NCBI RefSeq assembly: GCF_029167645.1
Contig: NZ_CP119147.1
Location: forward strand, 1,488,001-1,552,000
Reading direction: 5' to 3'
DNA length: 64,000 bases
From: Streptomyces sp. AM 2-1-1
Lineage (GTDB): Bacteria; Actinomycetota; Actinomycetes; Streptomycetales; Streptomycetaceae
The number at the start of each line of letters is the position of its first letter. The stretch's first letter is position 1. The position numbers and the translations under genes were made by a program. The notes under the pieces were generated by a model. The model saw only the letters and a list, made by a program, of their open reading frames with translations, was not told the DNA's origin and searched no databases. This document shows positions 17,133-25,806 of the stretch, in pieces.

Positions 17133-17178
17133 GCGTCGCTCCGCGCACCCCGCAGGCCGACTTCCAGAAGGGCTCACC

Positions 17179-18150
17179 ATGGAGTACACCCAGCTCGGCC
17201 GGAGCGGTCTCACGATCTCCCGGCTCGTCCTCGGCACCATGAACTTCGGCGTGCACACCGAGGAGGCCGAGGCCCACCGCATCCTCGACACCGCCCTCGA
17301 CCTCGGCATCAACATCGTCGACACCGCCGACCTGTACGGCTGGCCGGAGCAGCCGGGCCGCACGGAGACCATCATCGGGAACTGGCTGGCGCAGGGCGGC
17401 GGCCGGCGCGAACGGACCGTGCTCGCCACCAAGGTCTACTCCGGCACGAACGACCTGCCCCACGACGGCGGACTCTCCGCGCTGCACATCCGCCGGGCGG
17501 TGGAGGCGAGCCTGCGGCGGCTGCGCACCGACCACATCGACCTCTACCAGATGCACCACGTGGACCGGTCGGTCCGCTGGGAGGAGATCTGGCAGGCGAT
17601 GGACGTACTGGTCGCCCAGGGGAAGGTCACCTACATCGGCTCCAGCAACTTCGCCGGCTGGCACCTCGCGGCGGCCCAGGAGTCCGCCCGGGCGCGCGGT
17701 CTGCTCGGTCCGGTCAGCGAGCAGTCCGTGTACAACCTGCTGGAGCGCACCGTCGAGCTGGAGGTGCTGCCCGCAGCCCAGCACTACGGCATCGGGCTGC
17801 TCCCCTGGTCGCCCCTGCACAGCGGGCTGCTCGGCGGGGTGCTGCGCCGGGAGCGCGACGGCGTCCGGCGCACCGCCAACCGCGCGGCCGCCGCGCTAGA
17901 GACCCGCCGGGAGCAGATCCAGGAGTACGAGGACTTCGCCGCCGAACTGGGCCACGAGCCGGGCCATGTGGCGCTCGCCTGGCTGCTGGCGCAGCCCGCG
18001 GTCACCGCCCCCGTCGTGGGCCCCCGCACGCTCGGCCAGTTGCACGACGCGGTCGCGGCGCTGGAGGTGCGGCTGGAGCCGAAGGCGCTGACCCGGCTCG
18101 ACGAGATCTTCCCCGGGCACCGGCCCGCCCCGGAGGCCTACGCCTGGTGA
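17179..18150 (+). CDS. Aldo/keto reductase
   Basis: A 323-residue (beta/alpha)8 NADPH-dependent carbonyl reductase. The catalytic tetrad is visible: Asp and Tyr in NIVDTADLYGWPE near 46-55, Lys in VLATKVYSG near 82, and His in LYQMHHVDRS near 123. The cofactor region is WSPLHSGLLGG near 212 and the C-terminal segment APVVGPRTLGQLHDAV. It is close to YghZ/Tas-like bacterial AKRs. It follows the NmrA-like gene on the same strand and ends before a convergent terminator. Substrate not evident; possibly general redox metabolism rather than cluster tailoring. Confidence 0.85.
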   Translation: MEYTQLGRSGLTISRLVLGTMNFGVHTEEAEAHRILDTALDLGINIVDTADLYGWPEQPGRTETIIGNWLAQGGGRRERTVLATKVYSGTNDLPHDGGLSALHIRRAVEASLRRLRTDHIDLYQMHHVDRSVRWEEIWQAMDVLVAQGKVTYIGSSNFAGWHLAAAQESARARGLLGPVSEQSVYNLLERTVELEVLPAAQHYGIGLLPWSPLHSGLLGGVLRRERDGVRRTANRAAAALETRREQIQEYEDFAAELGHEPGHVALAWLLAQPAVTAPVVGPRTLGQLHDAVAALEVRLEPKALTRLDEIFPGHRPAPEAYAW

Positions 18151-18181
18151 GCCGGGCCGCGCGCGGGCCACGGTGCTCGCG

Positions 18182-18215
18182 CCGGCCCGCGCCCGCGCCC
18201 GCACGCGCGGGCCGG
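18182..18215. terminator. Bidirectional terminator hairpin
   Basis: Arms CCGGCCCGCGC (18182-18192) and GCGCGGGCCGG (18205-18215) are exact complements with a 12-base loop. The hairpin lies between the convergent aldo/keto reductase and isocitrate lyase-family genes. Confidence 0.7.
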
Positions 18216-18216
18216 A

Positions 18217-18954
18217 TCAGGGCTGGGCGACCGAGCGGGCGATGTCGGTCAGAGCGGCCGTCGCCCGGTCGTGGAGTCCGCCGCCGAAGGTGACGCGCGC
18301 GGCCCCGAGCCGGCCGAGTTCGGCGGGGGCCGGACCGCCGGGCAGGTACAGGGCGTTCAGCGGGACGGCCACCGCCCCGGCGATCTCGCTCAGCAGGCCG
18401 GCGGGGGCCAGGATCGGGTAGACGACCTCCGCGCCGGCCTCGGCGTAGAGGCGGGCCCGCTCGACCGCGGCGGCCGCGTCGCGGTCCCCGTGGAGGAAGG
18501 TGTCGATCCGCGCGTTCAGCACCAGCCGGCCGCCCGCCGCCGCGGTGAAGTCGGCCAGGAACGCGGCCTGTTCTCGGGCGTCGCGGAGCTTCTTGGCGCT
18601 GTGGTCGGTGTCCTCCAGGTTGCAGCCGGCCGCTCCGGCGGCGAGCAGCCGCTCGGCGACCTCGGCGGCCGGCAGCCCGTAACCGGACTCGATGTCCACG
18701 GTCACCGGGACGTCCACCGACCGGATGATGCGGGTGACGGCGGCGAACATCTCCTCGGCCGGGGTGTGTCCGCCGTCCTCGTGGCCGAGCACCGCGGCGA
18801 CCGCGGAGCTCGACGTCGCCAGGGCGGGGAAGCCGGCGGCGGCGAAGGCGCGGGCGCTCACCGCGTCCCACACGTTGGGGAGCACCAGCGGCTCGGACCG
18901 GTCGGGCCGGTCGTGCAGGGCGCGGAAGGTCTCGGCGGGGGCAGGGGACGGCAT
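18217..18954 (-). CDS. Isocitrate lyase/PEP mutase superfamily protein
   Basis: A 245-residue (beta/alpha)8 protein: LPNVWDAVSARAFAAAGFPA near 21-40, VPVTVDIESGYG near 84-95 (metal-binding Asp region), CNLEDTDHSAKKLRD near 111, LNARIDTFLHG near 145. It lacks the lyase KKCGH motif and the PEP mutase EDKxxxxxNS loop, so neither isocitrate lyase nor phosphonate synthesis should be assumed. It resembles uncharacterised actinobacterial members that may cleave a C-C bond of a 2-oxo or 2-hydroxy acid. It is on the same strand, 95 bases downstream of the nitrosuccinate-lyase-like gene, possibly in that transcript. Confidence 0.75.
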   Translation of the reverse strand: MPSPAPAETFRALHDRPDRSEPLVLPNVWDAVSARAFAAAGFPALATSSSAVAAVLGHEDGGHTPAEEMFAAVTRIIRSVDVPVTVDIESGYGLPAAEVAERLLAAGAAGCNLEDTDHSAKKLRDAREQAAFLADFTAAAGGRLVLNARIDTFLHGDRDAAAAVERARLYAEAGAEVVYPILAPAGLLSEIAGAVAVPLNALYLPGGPAPAELGRLGAARVTFGGGLHDRATAALTDIARSVAQP

Positions 18955-19049
18955 CGTCGTTCCTCCGTGGATCGGCTGGGCGGGGAGTTGGTGCCGACGG
19001 GTCCCGCCGGCCGGTGCGGACCGGGCGGGGACGGCTCGTCGTGGGCGGC

Positions 19050-20456
19050 TCATCTTTTCAGGGCGCGGTCCACCAGCGCACCGGCGGCGCCGGTGTAGCC
19101 GGCCGGGTCGGCCAGCGCCGCCGCCTCGTCCTCGTCCAGGACGCCGGCCGCCTCGGGCAGCCCGGCCAGCGCCTCGGTCAGCGACAGCCCTTCCCGTGCG
19201 GCCCGTTCTGCCGCCCGGGTCAGCAGCTCGCGCGCCGGTACCCGGCCCAGCCGGGGGGTGAGGACCGCGGCGAACCGCTCGGAGACGATCTGCCCCGAGG
19301 TCAGGCCGAGGTTGGCCCGCATACGGTCGGCGTGCACCGTCAGCCCCCGGGCGAGCTCCACCGCGGTGTGCGCGGCGCCACCGGTGAGCCGCAGGGCTTC
19401 CCGCAGCAGCGTCCATTCGGCCTGCCAGCCCCCGGCGGACCGCTCGTCCTCGGTGACCGCCAGACACTGCGTCAGCCCTGCCGACAGCAGCGGTACCTGG
19501 AGGGCCGCCGAGCGGATGAGGGTGGCGAGCACGGGATTGCGCTTGTGCGGCATCGCGGACGAGGCCCCCCGTCCGGCGGGCGCCGGCTCGGCGACCTCGC
19601 CGATCTCCGTACGGGAGAGCACCTGGACGTCCGTGGCCATCTTGCCGAGACCGGCGCAGGCGTGGGCGAGTGCGGCGCCCAGGGCCGCCACCGGGGTGCG
19701 CAGGGCGTGCCAGGGCAGCGTCCCGCGGGCCAGTCCGGTCTCCTCGGCGAAGGCCGTCAGCAGCCGGTCGGCGTAGTCGGCGCCGTCGTCCGCGGAGTGG
19801 GTGACGCCGTCGATCCGCGCGTACTCCAGGTAGCCGGCCAGGGTGCCGGCGGCACCGCCGAGGGAGACCGGCAGCCCGTGCGTCCGTACCCGGTCGAGCT
19901 GTTCGGCGCCGTCCAGGACGAGGGAGCGCCAGCCGGCCGCCTTGAGCCCGAAGGTGGTGGGGACGGCCTGCAGAGCGAGGGTGCGGCCCGCCATGACCGT
20001 GTCGCGGTGCTCCTCGGCGAGGCGGCCGAGGGCGTCGGCGGTGGCGCGCAGGTCGTCGACGACGATCCCGAGCGCCCGGTGGGCGACCAGCATCGCGCCG
20101 GTGTCCATGACGTCCTGGCTGGTCGAGCCCCGGTGCACGTACTCGGCGGCGGCCGGGTCGAGGGCGGCGACGGCTGCGGTGAACGCGCGGACGAGTCCGA
20201 CCACCGGGTTGGCTGTCTCCCGGGCCGCGAGGGCCAGGGCCCGGGGGTCCGGGAGTCCCTCCCCGGCGGCCCGCGTGATGACCGCGGCGGCGTCCGCCGG
20301 TACGGCTCCGAGCCGGGCCTGGGCCCGGGCGAGCGCCGCCTCCGCGTCGAGCATGGCGTGCAGCCAGGCGGCGTCCCCGGTCGCGGCCTCCACCGGGGTT
20401 CCGGCGCGCACGGGCGACAGCAGACCGCAGTCGAGCGGTGGTGGAGTCAGGGTCAT
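19050..20456 (-). CDS. CreD-like nitrosuccinate lyase (aspartase/fumarase superfamily)
   Basis: A 468-residue superfamily member. The signature loop is GASSAMPHKRNPV near 273-285 with its catalytic serine, and YVHRGSTSQDVMDTG near 96-110 is the second conserved region. In general sequence it is nearest to adenylosuccinate lyase/3-carboxymuconate cycloisomerase. Together with the overlapping flavoprotein gene (ATGA at 20453-20456) it matches the CreD-CreE pair of cremeomycin and FzmL-FzmM of fosfazinomycin, which turn L-aspartate into nitrosuccinate and then fumarate plus nitrite. The diazotase-like gene further right needs nitrite, which supports this role. If unsupported by assay, cycloisomerase is the main alternative. 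Confidence 0.8.
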   Translation of the reverse strand: MTLTPPPLDCGLLSPVRAGTPVEAATGDAAWLHAMLDAEAALARAQARLGAVPADAAAVITRAAGEGLPDPRALALAARETANPVVGLVRAFTAAVAALDPAAAEYVHRGSTSQDVMDTGAMLVAHRALGIVVDDLRATADALGRLAEEHRDTVMAGRTLALQAVPTTFGLKAAGWRSLVLDGAEQLDRVRTHGLPVSLGGAAGTLAGYLEYARIDGVTHSADDGADYADRLLTAFAEETGLARGTLPWHALRTPVAALGAALAHACAGLGKMATDVQVLSRTEIGEVAEPAPAGRGASSAMPHKRNPVLATLIRSAALQVPLLSAGLTQCLAVTEDERSAGGWQAEWTLLREALRLTGGAAHTAVELARGLTVHADRMRANLGLTSGQIVSERFAAVLTPRLGRVPARELLTRAAERAAREGLSLTEALAGLPEAAGVLDEDEAAALADPAGYTGAAGALVDRALKR

Positions 20457-22423
20457 GCGAGAGCCTCCTCGACGGCGGGGTCCGCGGTCCCGGCGGCGGG
20501 ACGCGGGGGCGGGAGCGCCAGCACCGCCTGGGCGATGGCGTCCGAGTCCTCCAGCGTCACCGAGCCGACTCCCGGCCGGATTCCGGCGGCGGTGACCCAG
20601 TGCACGGCCTCGGTGGGGACACCGTAGGCGAAACGGCGCGGATGGGGTCTGCCGTCCGCGTCGACGACCCGGTAGGGCCGTTCGGTGACGGTGAGACCGC
20701 CGGTCTCGTGCTGGGTGCCGCAGGTGCCCGCGATCCGGTAGGGACGGCACTGGCCGGTGTCGAGCAGCTGCCGCAGCAGCGGGTCGGCGGTGCGCAGGAG
20801 ATCCGGTTCCGGCAACCGCGCCTCGATGAGGGCCGTGCACGGCGGCGCGACGTCGGCCGCGTCCCGGGTGGACGCCACGAAGGCGGGACCGTGCGGTCCT
20901 TCCTCGACGGTGGTGACCTTCAGGCCCGGCGGCAGGACCTCCACGACGCCGGCTTCGATCAGGGCGCAGAGCTCCTCGATGCGCGAGGCGGGCGGGCCGA
21001 TGGAGAGGAAGGCGTTCAGCGGGGTGTACCAGCCGTACAGGTCGTCGCGGTGGGAGTTGCCCTCCAGGCCGCCGTGGTCGACCACCAGGCGCAGCTCGTT
21101 GCGCAGGTCGCGCAGGACGTCCAGGGCCGCCTTGAGAGGGCCGGTGACGTTGCCGGCGTGTGCCTCGGCCACGTCACGGCGCAGGTGGGGCAGGAGCCAC
21201 TCCCGGTACGCGGCGGTCGTGGCGAACGTGCGGTCGCCGTAGGGGCGGGCTATCCGCTCCCAGTCCCAGCGGTCGTCGGCCGCGACGCCCTCGGTGTCCA
21301 GGAGGGCTTCGCGCGCGGTCTCCCCGGGGGCCTGGGCCCAGGCTTTCGCGAAGGCGCCGGCCTCCCGGCCCCGCGCGGTGAGCAGCGCGGCGTAGTAGAC
21401 GCCTCTGACCTCGGCGTCGATCAGCGGCCACAGGTCGGTGCCGAAGTGCAGCCAGTCGCCGGCGCGGGTCCGTTCCCGCAGCTCCTCGACCTTGCGGAGC
21501 GTCAGCAGCACCGGGTCGTGGCGCCCGTGGGAGCCCTTCTCGTTCTCTCCCCGGGCGTGGTAGGGCACCCCTCGGCGGGAGCCCGCGTACAGGTGCGGTT
21601 CCCGGCCGGAGGCCTGGTAGACCAGCCGCTCGCCGGTGCGGACGAAGCGGCCGCCCCGGCCGGTGGTGAAGAGCGCCATGTGGTCGAAGAAGTTCAGCCC
21701 GAGTCCGCGCAGCAGCACCGGCCGGCCGGGCCCGATGGCGTCGAGGTCCACGTCGGCGGGATTGCCGGGCGGTACGTGGATCAGCCCGTGCCGGGAGGCG
21801 AAGTCGGCGAGCCGCCGCTCCCGGTCGTCCGGCAGTACGGGGAGGTGGCCCTGGGCCAGCACCACGGCGTCCAGGCCGGTGAGTTCGGTGCCGTCGTCCA
21901 GCAGCAGGGTCTGCGGGCCGTCCGGTCCGGCCGGGTGGTGGAGGGCGACGGCCCGTGCCGCGTGCGTGTGGACGAGGACGTGGGAGGGCGCGGTCGCCAC
22001 GAGCCGCCGGTACACCCATCGCAGGTAGTGGCCGTAGAAGGCGCGGGTGGGGTACGAGTCGGGGCCGAGCCTGCGCGCCTCGGCGAGGATTCCGGCCTCG
22101 GGCGGGGGGACGGCGGAGGCACCTTGGCGGGCCAGTTCCCGTGCCCACTCGTAGAGGCTCGGGCCGTCCTCGACGGGGCCCTCGAGCCGCACGCTGCTGT
22201 CGGTGAACAGGGTGACCTGCGAGGCCACGGTGTTCATCAGCAGGTGGGGCGACTGGGTCGTCCGCCATACCCGGCCGGGGCCGGGCGGGGACGGATCGAT
22301 CACGTGGACGGTGAGCCGGTCCCGCTGCGGGGACTTCCGCTCCTGCGCGAACAAGCGCTCGAGGACGGACAGTCCGCGGGGGCCGGCCCCCACGACGCCG
22401 ATGTCCGAAATTCTGCCGGTCAT
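20453..22423 (-). CDS. CreE-like flavin-dependent L-aspartate N-monooxygenase
   Basis: A 656-residue FAD/NAD(P)-binding protein. The N-terminus has IGVVGAGPRGLSVLERLFAQ at residues 7-26 (GxGxxG), then SPHLLMNTVASQVTLFTD near 58-75. A second dinucleotide/flavin region reads DAVVLAQGHLP near 185, and VLLRGLGLNFFDHMALFTTG near 227-246. Length and layout fit the FAD-dependent enzymes that oxidise aspartate to nitrosuccinate in diazo and N-N bond pathways. ATG 22423 has a GGAGAG ribosome site and follows the upstream stop by one base. Its stop overlaps the lyase start, so equal production of the pair is expected. The aspartate substrate is inferred from pairing. Confidence 0.78.
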   Translation of the reverse strand: MTGRISDIGVVGAGPRGLSVLERLFAQERKSPQRDRLTVHVIDPSPPGPGRVWRTTQSPHLLMNTVASQVTLFTDSSVRLEGPVEDGPSLYEWARELARQGASAVPPPEAGILAEARRLGPDSYPTRAFYGHYLRWVYRRLVATAPSHVLVHTHAARAVALHHPAGPDGPQTLLLDDGTELTGLDAVVLAQGHLPVLPDDRERRLADFASRHGLIHVPPGNPADVDLDAIGPGRPVLLRGLGLNFFDHMALFTTGRGGRFVRTGERLVYQASGREPHLYAGSRRGVPYHARGENEKGSHGRHDPVLLTLRKVEELRERTRAGDWLHFGTDLWPLIDAEVRGVYYAALLTARGREAGAFAKAWAQAPGETAREALLDTEGVAADDRWDWERIARPYGDRTFATTAAYREWLLPHLRRDVAEAHAGNVTGPLKAALDVLRDLRNELRLVVDHGGLEGNSHRDDLYGWYTPLNAFLSIGPPASRIEELCALIEAGVVEVLPPGLKVTTVEEGPHGPAFVASTRDAADVAPPCTALIEARLPEPDLLRTADPLLRQLLDTGQCRPYRIAGTCGTQHETGGLTVTERPYRVVDADGRPHPRRFAYGVPTEAVHWVTAAGIRPGVGSVTLEDSDAIAQAVLALPPPRPAAGTADPAVEEALA

Positions 22424-22424
22424 G

Positions 22425-24224
22425 TCACTCTCCGCTCGACTGCCGTGAGGGGGCGGTGGGCCTGACACCCGGTCGGGTACCGCCGTGGAAGGAACCGGGC
22501 GCGGGGCCCGGGGTGAGACGGGTGGAGACTTCGAGGCCGGGTCCGACGGGCAGGGCGATCGAGAGGTACTCCTCGCCGTCCCGGACCCGGTCGAGATAGG
22601 GACCGGTCGCGGCGCGGCCGACGGCGATCACGATGGAACCGGGCCGCAGTCTCGGCTCCAGCGCGGTGAGCGCGGGCAGAGCGAGGTCGGCCCGGCAGTC
22701 CAGCAGGGCGAGGTCGACCGCCGCCGGTTCGTCCGGGGGCGGACGGCCGAGTCCGTGGACGCCCGCCTCGCGGACGGCCGCCCACCGGGTGAGCGCCAGC
22801 GCGGTGAGCCTGGCCCGCGCGGCGGCGGCCCGCCGGGGGTCGGGGAGGAAGCCGGTGATCCGTCCGGTGCCGTTGGCGCGAGCTCCCGCCGCGAGCTGGT
22901 CCAGGGCGTCGGCGATGCCGCCGCCGAATCCGACGACGGCCTGCGGGCGCATGGAGCGCACCAGCGAGTACAGCAGTCGGCCGATCTCGGGCCCGGCGGG
23001 TTCGCCGGGGGCTTCCGGGCGGGCGGGGCCGACGAGGTGGATGAAGCCGTCGGCGTCGATGGCGGCCCGGAGACCGGTGTGCAGCCAGCCATCGACGACG
23101 GCCCGGCCGGAACGCCCGTCCTCGGGGCTGAGGTCCACCGTCGACCCCTCGCCCGAGAGCAGGAGTTCGCCGTCGGCGCCGAGGCCGGTGCGCACGTGCG
23201 CCAGCGGGCGGCCGACCGTGCCGGTCCGCCGGGCGGCAGGGGTGTTCCAGCTGACCAGGCAGGTGTTCTCCGGCAGCACGAGGCCCGCGTAGACGGGCAG
23301 CCGGAGACTGTCGAGTTCACGCTGCAGGCTGTCGGGAACCTCGGCGCCGCACCACAGTAGCGGGACCTCGTCGGTGCCGAACAGGGCGGAGGCGATCGGC
23401 CGGCCCTCCCGGCGGGCGACGCGGGCGGCGCACACGAACGCCACCGCGAGCGCCGGGGTGACGGCGAGGGCCGTGGGCCGTGCGGAGACGGTCCACGGCT
23501 GCGCGGCGGATCCCGTCTCCGCGGGCGGCAGGATCAGGCAGCCGCGGTCGAGGACCGCGAGCGGAACGGCCGTCACCGCCTGGACGGGCGTCGACAGCGG
23601 CAGGGTGACCGCGCACCGGCTGAAGGTGGCGGGCGGCACCTCGGCGCGCAGCGAGTCGAGCAGGGTGGCCACGGCGTGGCCGCGCACGCCCACCCTCGCA
23701 CCGCTGCCCGGCCCGTCCGCGCCCGGGACCGCGAGGACCTTGCAGATCCAGTCCCGGGGGTCGGTGGTCACCCGGTACGGGCCCGTGGCGGCCGCGGCGA
23801 GTTCCGCCGTGTCGAGCGGGGTCACCGGGCAGCCGGGGGGCAGCACGCCCCGTGGCCCCCAGGCGTCCAGCCGGGCGCGGCCGGGGGCGTCCGCGACCAC
23901 CGCGTCCACCTCGGCGAGCAGGCCGGCCGCGGTCCGTGCGGAGGCGCCGGGCGGCACCGGGCAGCCGGTCGCGCGCAGGGCGAGCAGAGCGAGTTCGGTC
24001 ACCGCGAACTCCGGGGTGTCCCCGCAGAGCACGCCGATCCGCAGGGGCCGGCGCCGTACGCCGCTCCGGCCGGCCGAGAGGCGGTCGCCGAGGCACCGCG
24101 CGGCCCGGGTGATCTCCCGGTAGGGGTGCACGGCGGCGGTCCGTCCCGTCGCGCCCGCCACCTCGACGAGGGGCCGGTCCGGGTCTTCGGCATGGCGGTG
24201 CAGGACGGCCTCAACGGCCCGCAC
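22425..24224 (-). CDS. Degenerate adenylation domain fused to a methyltransferase-like domain
   Basis: About 599 residues from GTG 24224, chosen because GAGGAG lies 8 bases upstream and homology starts there; an in-frame GTG at 24386 adds an Arg/Pro-rich tail with no ribosome site. Residues 1-405 follow the ANL acyl-adenylate fold, but the core motifs are eroded. The phosphate loop reads LAVPGADGPGSGARVGVRG instead of a TSGTTGxPKG form, and the TGD motif is GWLHTGLR, losing the ribose-binding Asp. Residues about 411-571 resemble an O-methyltransferase fold: VVGFGGGIADALD at motif I, then VDLALLDCRADLALPAL and LRPGSIVIAVG. Motif I also lacks its usual acidic residue. It abuts the CreE-like gene. 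Catalysis is doubtful; a binding or chaperone role is possible. Confidence 0.68.
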   Translation of the reverse strand: MRAVEAVLHRHAEDPDRPLVEVAGATGRTAAVHPYREITRAARCLGDRLSAGRSGVRRRPLRIGVLCGDTPEFAVTELALLALRATGCPVPPGASARTAAGLLAEVDAVVADAPGRARLDAWGPRGVLPPGCPVTPLDTAELAAAATGPYRVTTDPRDWICKVLAVPGADGPGSGARVGVRGHAVATLLDSLRAEVPPATFSRCAVTLPLSTPVQAVTAVPLAVLDRGCLILPPAETGSAAQPWTVSARPTALAVTPALAVAFVCAARVARREGRPIASALFGTDEVPLLWCGAEVPDSLQRELDSLRLPVYAGLVLPENTCLVSWNTPAARRTGTVGRPLAHVRTGLGADGELLLSGEGSTVDLSPEDGRSGRAVVDGWLHTGLRAAIDADGFIHLVGPARPEAPGEPAGPEIGRLLYSLVRSMRPQAVVGFGGGIADALDQLAAGARANGTGRITGFLPDPRRAAAARARLTALALTRWAAVREAGVHGLGRPPPDEPAAVDLALLDCRADLALPALTALEPRLRPGSIVIAVGRAATGPYLDRVRDGEEYLSIALPVGPGLEVSTRLTPGPAPGSFHGGTRPGVRPTAPSRQSSGE

Positions 24225-24761
24225 GGCGAGGCTCCTCGGGTCGGTGCCGCACGCGCGGCTGGCTCGGGTCCTGGCTGGGGCGCATCGAAGATCTCCGGCC
24301 GGTGCTGGGGGGTGTCCCGCGGAGGGGAACCGGGGCGGGGGAACGTTCCGTCGGGGCGCCGGGCGCCGCGTGGGGCGGTGGAGCACCGCACCGGGCGCCG
24401 CTGCGGAGCGTCGGACGGGAGCCGCGACGGCCCGTCAGGCGGCGGCGGAAGCGGCCGACCGGTCGCCGGAGGGCGCCAGCCGGTTCCAGCCGACGTCGTC
24501 GTGGCCCCGGAGCCCGGCCGGACCGGCGGTCACCGGCCGTCGCGCGGGGCGCCGGCCGGTGGTAACCGTGTATGAGATTTTCCCGTCCACTGTTTCCCCT
24601 CTCCGGGAGAGATCCTGAAAGAATGCCGTGTCTGCGGAAATTTTGGTCGCGTGGCAGCGCCCGAACGGCAACGCCACAGGACAACCGTCGCGGTCCCGGA
24701 CAGAACTGAGAAGGCGCCACATGCCTCGGGTCGGTGCAGTGCCGTGAAACGAGGGATTCAA
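24225..24761. promoter_or_regulatory. 537-base divergent intergenic region
   Basis: It separates the leftward nitrite operon from the rightward LuxR-type regulator and should hold both promoters. The part at 24560-24660 is AT-richer than its surroundings. Small ORFs on both strands have no ribosome sites or recognisable domains. No clear long palindrome was found. Confidence 0.4.
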
Positions 24762-25775
24762 ATGAATGCAGCTCGACAGAAAACGGACATCGAGAAAGGC
24801 CGGACGAAAATCTTGCACACCGTGACCGAACCGATGAGGGCCCCGAGCGAGCCGGACCCCGAAACGATCCCGGGCGGAGCGTCCGACTACCGCGCCACGA
24901 TGCGAGACGTCGCGGAGGCGTTGAGCGGTCTGTCACGCGCTGTCGCCGAGCGGGCCGATTGGACTCCCCCGTACCGGACGGCTCCGGATTCGTCGGCCGC
25001 CTCCGCAGGAAATGGCAGGGCGGATTCCGCTTTTACCTACCTGAACGGCCTTCCCGAGATCAACCGGGCCATCCAGAATGAACTGGACGGCGCCCGGGAG
25101 GAGATCCTCACCGCCCAGCCGGACGGCTCCCGCCCGGAGGCCGTGCTGCGCGGGGCGCTGGACTCGGTGAGCCGGCGGCTGGCGGCCGGGGTGGCCATGC
25201 GGACGCTCTACCAGCACAGCACGCGGTTCGACGAGCCGACGAAGAAGTACGTCAGGGCGGTGACGGCGCTGGGGGCGCAGGTCCGCACCCTGCCGGAGTT
25301 CTTCGACCGGCTCATCATGATCGACCGCACCGTCGCGTTCATCCCGGGCAACCGGGACCGCACGACGGCGGTGATCGTGCGGGAGCCGGCCGTGGTGGGT
25401 TTCCTGGCGGACGTGTTCGTACGCCAATGGGACCGGGCCGAGGACTTCCCGTTCATTCCGGTGCGTGCCGCGGAAGCCGCCACCGAAGTGGTCCCCGACA
25501 TGCGCACGAGCATTCTGAAACTGCTGCTGGAAGGACGTTCCGATCGGGAGATCACCCGCCGTCTCGGTCTGAGCCTGCGTTCTCTGCAAGCTCATGTGGC
25601 ACGGCTCAAGGAAGACCACGGCGCCCAGCACCGGCTGCAATTGGGATATCTGGTGGGGCGACGCGAACACGAACGCCGTGTCGCACCGGAGGGTATGTGC
25701 CCGGTACATGTGCCGGGCTCACCGGCGCATCCTGCCGGTACGCCCGACAGCGCGGTGCGACGGAGCGCGCCCTGA
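24762..25775 (+). CDS. LuxR-type HTH regulator with a phospholipase-D/TrmB-like sensor region
   Basis: A 337-residue regulator. Residues about 85-240 ([54 protein letters not shown]) match the region that in actinobacterial LuxR-like proteins follows a TrmB-like domain. The C-terminal HTH is at about 247-300: [34 protein letters not shown]. No receiver domain phospho-Asp is seen, so it is not a standard response regulator. ATG 24762 has GAGGG seven bases upstream. It is 31 bases before the aminotransferase on the same strand and central in the cluster, so it probably regulates cluster genes. Confidence 0.8.
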   Translation: MNAARQKTDIEKGRTKILHTVTEPMRAPSEPDPETIPGGASDYRATMRDVAEALSGLSRAVAERADWTPPYRTAPDSSAASAGNGRADSAFTYLNGLPEINRAIQNELDGAREEILTAQPDGSRPEAVLRGALDSVSRRLAAGVAMRTLYQHSTRFDEPTKKYVRAVTALGAQVRTLPEFFDRLIMIDRTVAFIPGNRDRTTAVIVREPAVVGFLADVFVRQWDRAEDFPFIPVRAAEAATEVVPDMRTSILKLLLEGRSDREITRRLGLSLRSLQAHVARLKEDHGAQHRLQLGYLVGRREHERRVAPEGMCPVHVPGSPAHPAGTPDSAVRRSAP

Positions 25776-25806
25776 AGAACATCGGGAATTCGGAAGAGGA
25801 ACACTC

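Noticed and set aside
18217..18954. Phosphoenolpyruvate mutase starting a phosphonate pathway
   Set aside because: The EDKxxxxxNS motif is absent and no phosphonopyruvate decarboxylase or other phosphonate gene is present.
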